Source: Siphlonurus alternatus (lineage: Eukaryota; Arthropoda; Insecta; Ephemeroptera; Siphlonuridae). From it: 64,000 nucleotides of DNA. The notes beneath the pieces were generated by a model, which was not told the origin of the DNA, ran no database searches, and saw nothing but the letters and a program-made list of their open reading frames with translations. Within the stretch, counting starts at the first letter, position 1. Every line of letters begins with the position of its first letter. Shown one piece after another: positions 60,851 to 64,000 of this stretch. Made by a program: the position numbers and the translations under genes. The stretch spans positions 34,071,351-34,135,350 of the forward strand of contig OX463782.1 of the NCBI GenBank assembly GCA_949825025.1, in the 5' to 3' direction.

Positions 60851-61475
60851 ATCTTAATGGAGAAAGAATCATGATTAATGAATCAAACGTATTATAACAT
60901 ATAATACCACACGATTAACACGCTGGTGATGGTGCCAGTCAACCATTTTTATACTTTATAAGGATGTAACTTCCTTTTCAAAGAAAAATAACATATAGGG
61001 GGAGAGAGAAATTGAAATGTTACAAAACTATATAACTGTATATATGGAGGATTATTTTAGGTTCTTACTTCTGAAATTCAATTTCCAGATGTATATAGTC
61101 AATGTAAGGGTATCCTCGTACTTCTATAATATTTATAAATGCCTTTTTGTATATATATACTGGAATTTATTATGCCTAATACTTTTATTTTAATCCCCAT
61201 TAAAAAAATTGTAAATTAGAACAATTTTTAAATGGATGTATATAGAGCTGTTGAAGCATCCATGAATAATAATTGTTATAAATAACATCAGAGAAAAGAA
61301 CTTTTCTCTGTAAATAATAATTATTATTATATGCCAAATTAAATTCGTCGTCGCTCGAGAATCTTGACTTAAAGATAAAGGCAAGTCCACATGCTCTATT
61401 ATGACAATGACAATAAAAATAATAGCCTCATTGATGTCTATAAGCACCGCATATTGAAAATTTCCAATACAAATA

Positions 61476-62431
61476 TATACAGACTTATATTAGGCCAGAA
61501 ATGGTGTTCCGATCGTACGCTAAATTTTCGTCGGGAGGACTTTCAGCTAGAAAGTTGAAATTTGGCATACATAAAGCCAAGGGTTGTAAGTTTTTTTGAC
61601 ATGTGTTAGAATTTTTTTAAAATCACTTTCATGCCTTTTTAGGGATGGATTTACGATTTGCATTACTTCCTTATGCGATTTCCATGTTAAATTAAGTTGA
61701 TAGAAAAATTTTGTCCGATCAGCCCCAAAATTTATTTCTAGTGGGTTAAAAACACGTTGAATCTAATGGTGTAATTTAAAATGTGATAAAAACAACCCCT
61801 AACGAGATATCGACCTTTATTGCATTAAAAAATGATTGCATCCTAATTTTGACATTACCGTTGAAACGAGCTAATTTTTTTACCCCAGAAAACACCTTTG
61901 AATTTTTTAAATCGGAGTTACTTAAGGATTTAATTTTTAGGGGTTGGTATTTTTACCCCTAATGTTGAAATCCTTAAGTAACTCCGATTTAAAAAAATTC
62001 AAAGGTGTTTTCTGGGGTAAAAAAAAAATTAGCTCGATCGTTTCAACGGTAATGTCAAAATTAGGATGCAATCATTTTTTAATGCAATAAAGGTCGATAT
62101 CTCGTTAAGGGTTGTTTTTATCACATTTTAAATTACACCATTAGATTCAACGTGTTTTTAACCCCCTAGAAATAAATTTTGGGGCTGATCGGACAAAATT
62201 TTTCTATCAACTTAATTTAACATGGAAATCCCATAAGGAAGTAATGCAAATCGTAAATCCATTCCTAAAAAGGCATGAAAGAGTGATTTTAAAAAAAACT
62301 CTAACACATGTCAAAAACACTTACAACCCTTGGCTTTATGTATGCCAAATTTCAACTTTCTAGCTGAAAGTCCTCCTGACGAAAATTTAGCGTACGATCG
62401 GAACACCATTTCTGGCCCTGTCTGTATATTT
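61476..62431. mobile_element. Family P hairpin element, 0.96 kb, TA-flanked
   Basis: ACAGACTTATATTAGGCCAG...GATCGTACGC at the left is inverted to GCGTACGATCGG...CTGGCCCTGTCTGT at the right. The arms of about 460 bp meet at GGAGTTACTTAAGGATTT and AAATCCTTAAGTAACTCC around a small inner hairpin (AGGGGTTGGTATTTTTACCC). TA on both sides and CAG termini fit Tc1/mariner-type ends. Both strands carry only short frames. Few arm mismatches, so probably young. Confidence 0.92.
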
Positions 62432-63104
62432 AGCATAAATTCCTTCATAATTATGATTTTCAATTTACTTACGTTTTATCTATTTTGTGCATATGTTTTC
62501 CACACCAAGCTGCAACACGTGAACATGCATTAAAATACTAATCCACCAATACTGTTTATATTTATAAAGTCACAAGTTAACTGTCCAACGACAGTATGTT
62601 TGTAGGTTGGGACCTGTTCTCGCTTGCTTATACAAGCCTACTTAAAACAGAATAACCCTTGCACCTTTCGTATATTCTAATTAACATATCATCTTTGTCG
62701 GGTGACAAGCTGCAGTATATTTATTAGAGCTGGAAGGAGGTAATTTATATCATACATATAAGGTGGGTGTATAAGCGCCTTTAAATCCCTTGATTTACAA
62801 CAGTCGCGAGTTAGACGGGTGGACTGTCGGGGCAATTAACGACCCTTCTCTAATCCTCTGAATGATGTCCTTGTACTTTAATATGATTTGCCAGTAAGCT
62901 CTTTAGCCTCCATGCATTTGAATTCAGGTGAAAAATTGGCCTATTTAAATTTCTGAACTGTGAAATCTTATACATTTTATATAAAGAAAGTTACATGGTA
63001 TATTGAGATGTAATAATTTATAAAATGCATCGGTATTGAAAGAAAAAAGTAGGGATGAAAATATTATTGTATTAAAATCCTATCATGTCATTGAACCTTA
63101 AAAA

Positions 63105-63370
63105 GTTCCGCGGCGGGAAAATTTTCTTCGTATGTCACTATGTTAGAAAATTTGAAATTGTAACTATTAAAGCTATTAATTTAAAACCATTTCCAACTCC
63201 CCATTTATAGCTAGGGGTCTTCTGATATAATGAATCAAGAGCTTGTTTTCTGTAATAAATTCTACAATGCAAAAGAAAAAAAAAAAAAAAAAATGTTTTT
63301 TTCACATATAATAGATTTGGATAGGACGGTGGGACCACACTGCAAAATCAGCTGACTTGGAGTCTCAATA
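63105..63370 (+). repeat. Family L interspersed repeat with poly-A insertion
   Basis: GGCGGGAAAATTTTCTTCGT, TTTGGATAGGACGGTGGGAC and CAAAATCAGCTGACTTGGAG match 59686-59935. An A-run of about 17 replaces the GCAATTTCGA block. Confidence 0.82.
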
Positions 63371-64000
63371 TAAAATTATATTCTCATGAATGGATGGGTA
63401 AATATTAATTTAAAGAGCAGCTAGATATATAAAAGCGTATATTCTATATGCTGAAAATTATGATGTGTAATGTAAAGATTTGAAAAATTAAAATCATTAA
63501 AAATAATTAAGATTATCACTTAAGGTTTTCCTCAAGCAAACACTGAGGACCGTAAACTTCACTAAAAAGGCAAAAATATATACGATCACCAAAAATAATT
63601 AATATAGATAATTGCATCAGCTGTGATTTGTCGTGAAGAAAGCATGAACTCTTCGTCAAGAAACGGTCAATGCTGGTTGCCTACTTTCACGGGGAAATAA
63701 AACTGTGACATCCGATGTTATATTGTGAGTACGAAGGGTTGCCTACAGCAAAGGGGCAAACGTACTTTTGTTTGACTAGTAATGAGATTAGAGAAGTGGT
63801 ATCTGAATTTTCTGAAGTGCCAGCTTGTAATATAACTCCAGTAGCTTATGTTTCCCTGATGTAAAAACATTTTAGTTGTATAAATAATAGTACAGAGATG
63901 GACTGCATGCAGTCTTTATCCTGCAATGCATGGCCACAATTAAAGATTGTTTTTGTGCTAATTATTCCATGCCATTAAAATTTTATATTCTCATAATTAT

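Larger units (their letters stand above)
36057..64000 (+). other. Downstream intron of the same gene, or intergenic DNA
   Basis: After the exon 3 donor no further exon is seen. The interval is AT-rich and packed with mobile elements listed separately. Stretches with nothing identifiable beyond AT-rich DNA include 41180-41900, 42130-42780, 45850-47080, 48500-49560, 51000-52080, 57780-58760, 60000-60640 and 62560-63100. The next coding exon must begin with two bases that complete a codon, and none of the GC islands in the interval offers a clear acceptor, open frame and donor. Confidence 0.5.

Overview
This is eukaryotic DNA: intron-bearing, strongly AT-rich, and full of microsatellites, homopolymer runs, SINEs and palindromic DNA transposons. 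The repeat types (a 5S rRNA-derived SINE, a tRNA-derived SINE that shares its central domain, and very many snap-back MITEs) suit a large-genome invertebrate. I lean to an arthropod, possibly a hemimetabolous insect, but the window holds nothing that fixes the taxon. No bacterial-style genes, operons, rRNA operons or CRISPR arrays are present.

One gene can be supported. Three GC-rich exons on the + strand (651-773, 1202-1571, 35931-36056) are flanked by good splice sites and join in a single open frame with matching phases (0, then 1, then 1). They encode about 206 residues that are rich in Pro, Ser, His and Ala, with an acidic/Ser/Pro stretch, an LxxLL motif (LRGLL) and an eight-alanine run. 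This composition is usual for the disordered part of a metazoan transcriptional regulator, but I cannot name the family. The second intron is about 34.4 kb, and the last visible exon ends in phase 1, so the gene continues beyond 64000.

The rest is intron or flanking DNA built from mobile elements in layers. At least a dozen families can be recognised from internal comparison (called A-P here). The main items are: a 2.8-kb foldback-type element (31679-34487) with nine 15-bp tandem repeats in each terminal arm and a possible 9-bp target duplication; a 2-kb palindrome with 901-bp arms that carry a tRNA-like sequence (52661-54626); a 0.96-kb hairpin element with TA flanks (61476-62431); a family of 355-bp hairpins flanked by TTAA (29429-29783, 39810-40163), one relative of which has been invaded by a (TA)n run (56783-57276); and several clear nestings. 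Between the repeats lie about 25 short GC-rich, unique-looking islands of 100-300 bp. In the long intron of a probable developmental regulator these are plausible cis-regulatory elements, though this is inference from base composition only.
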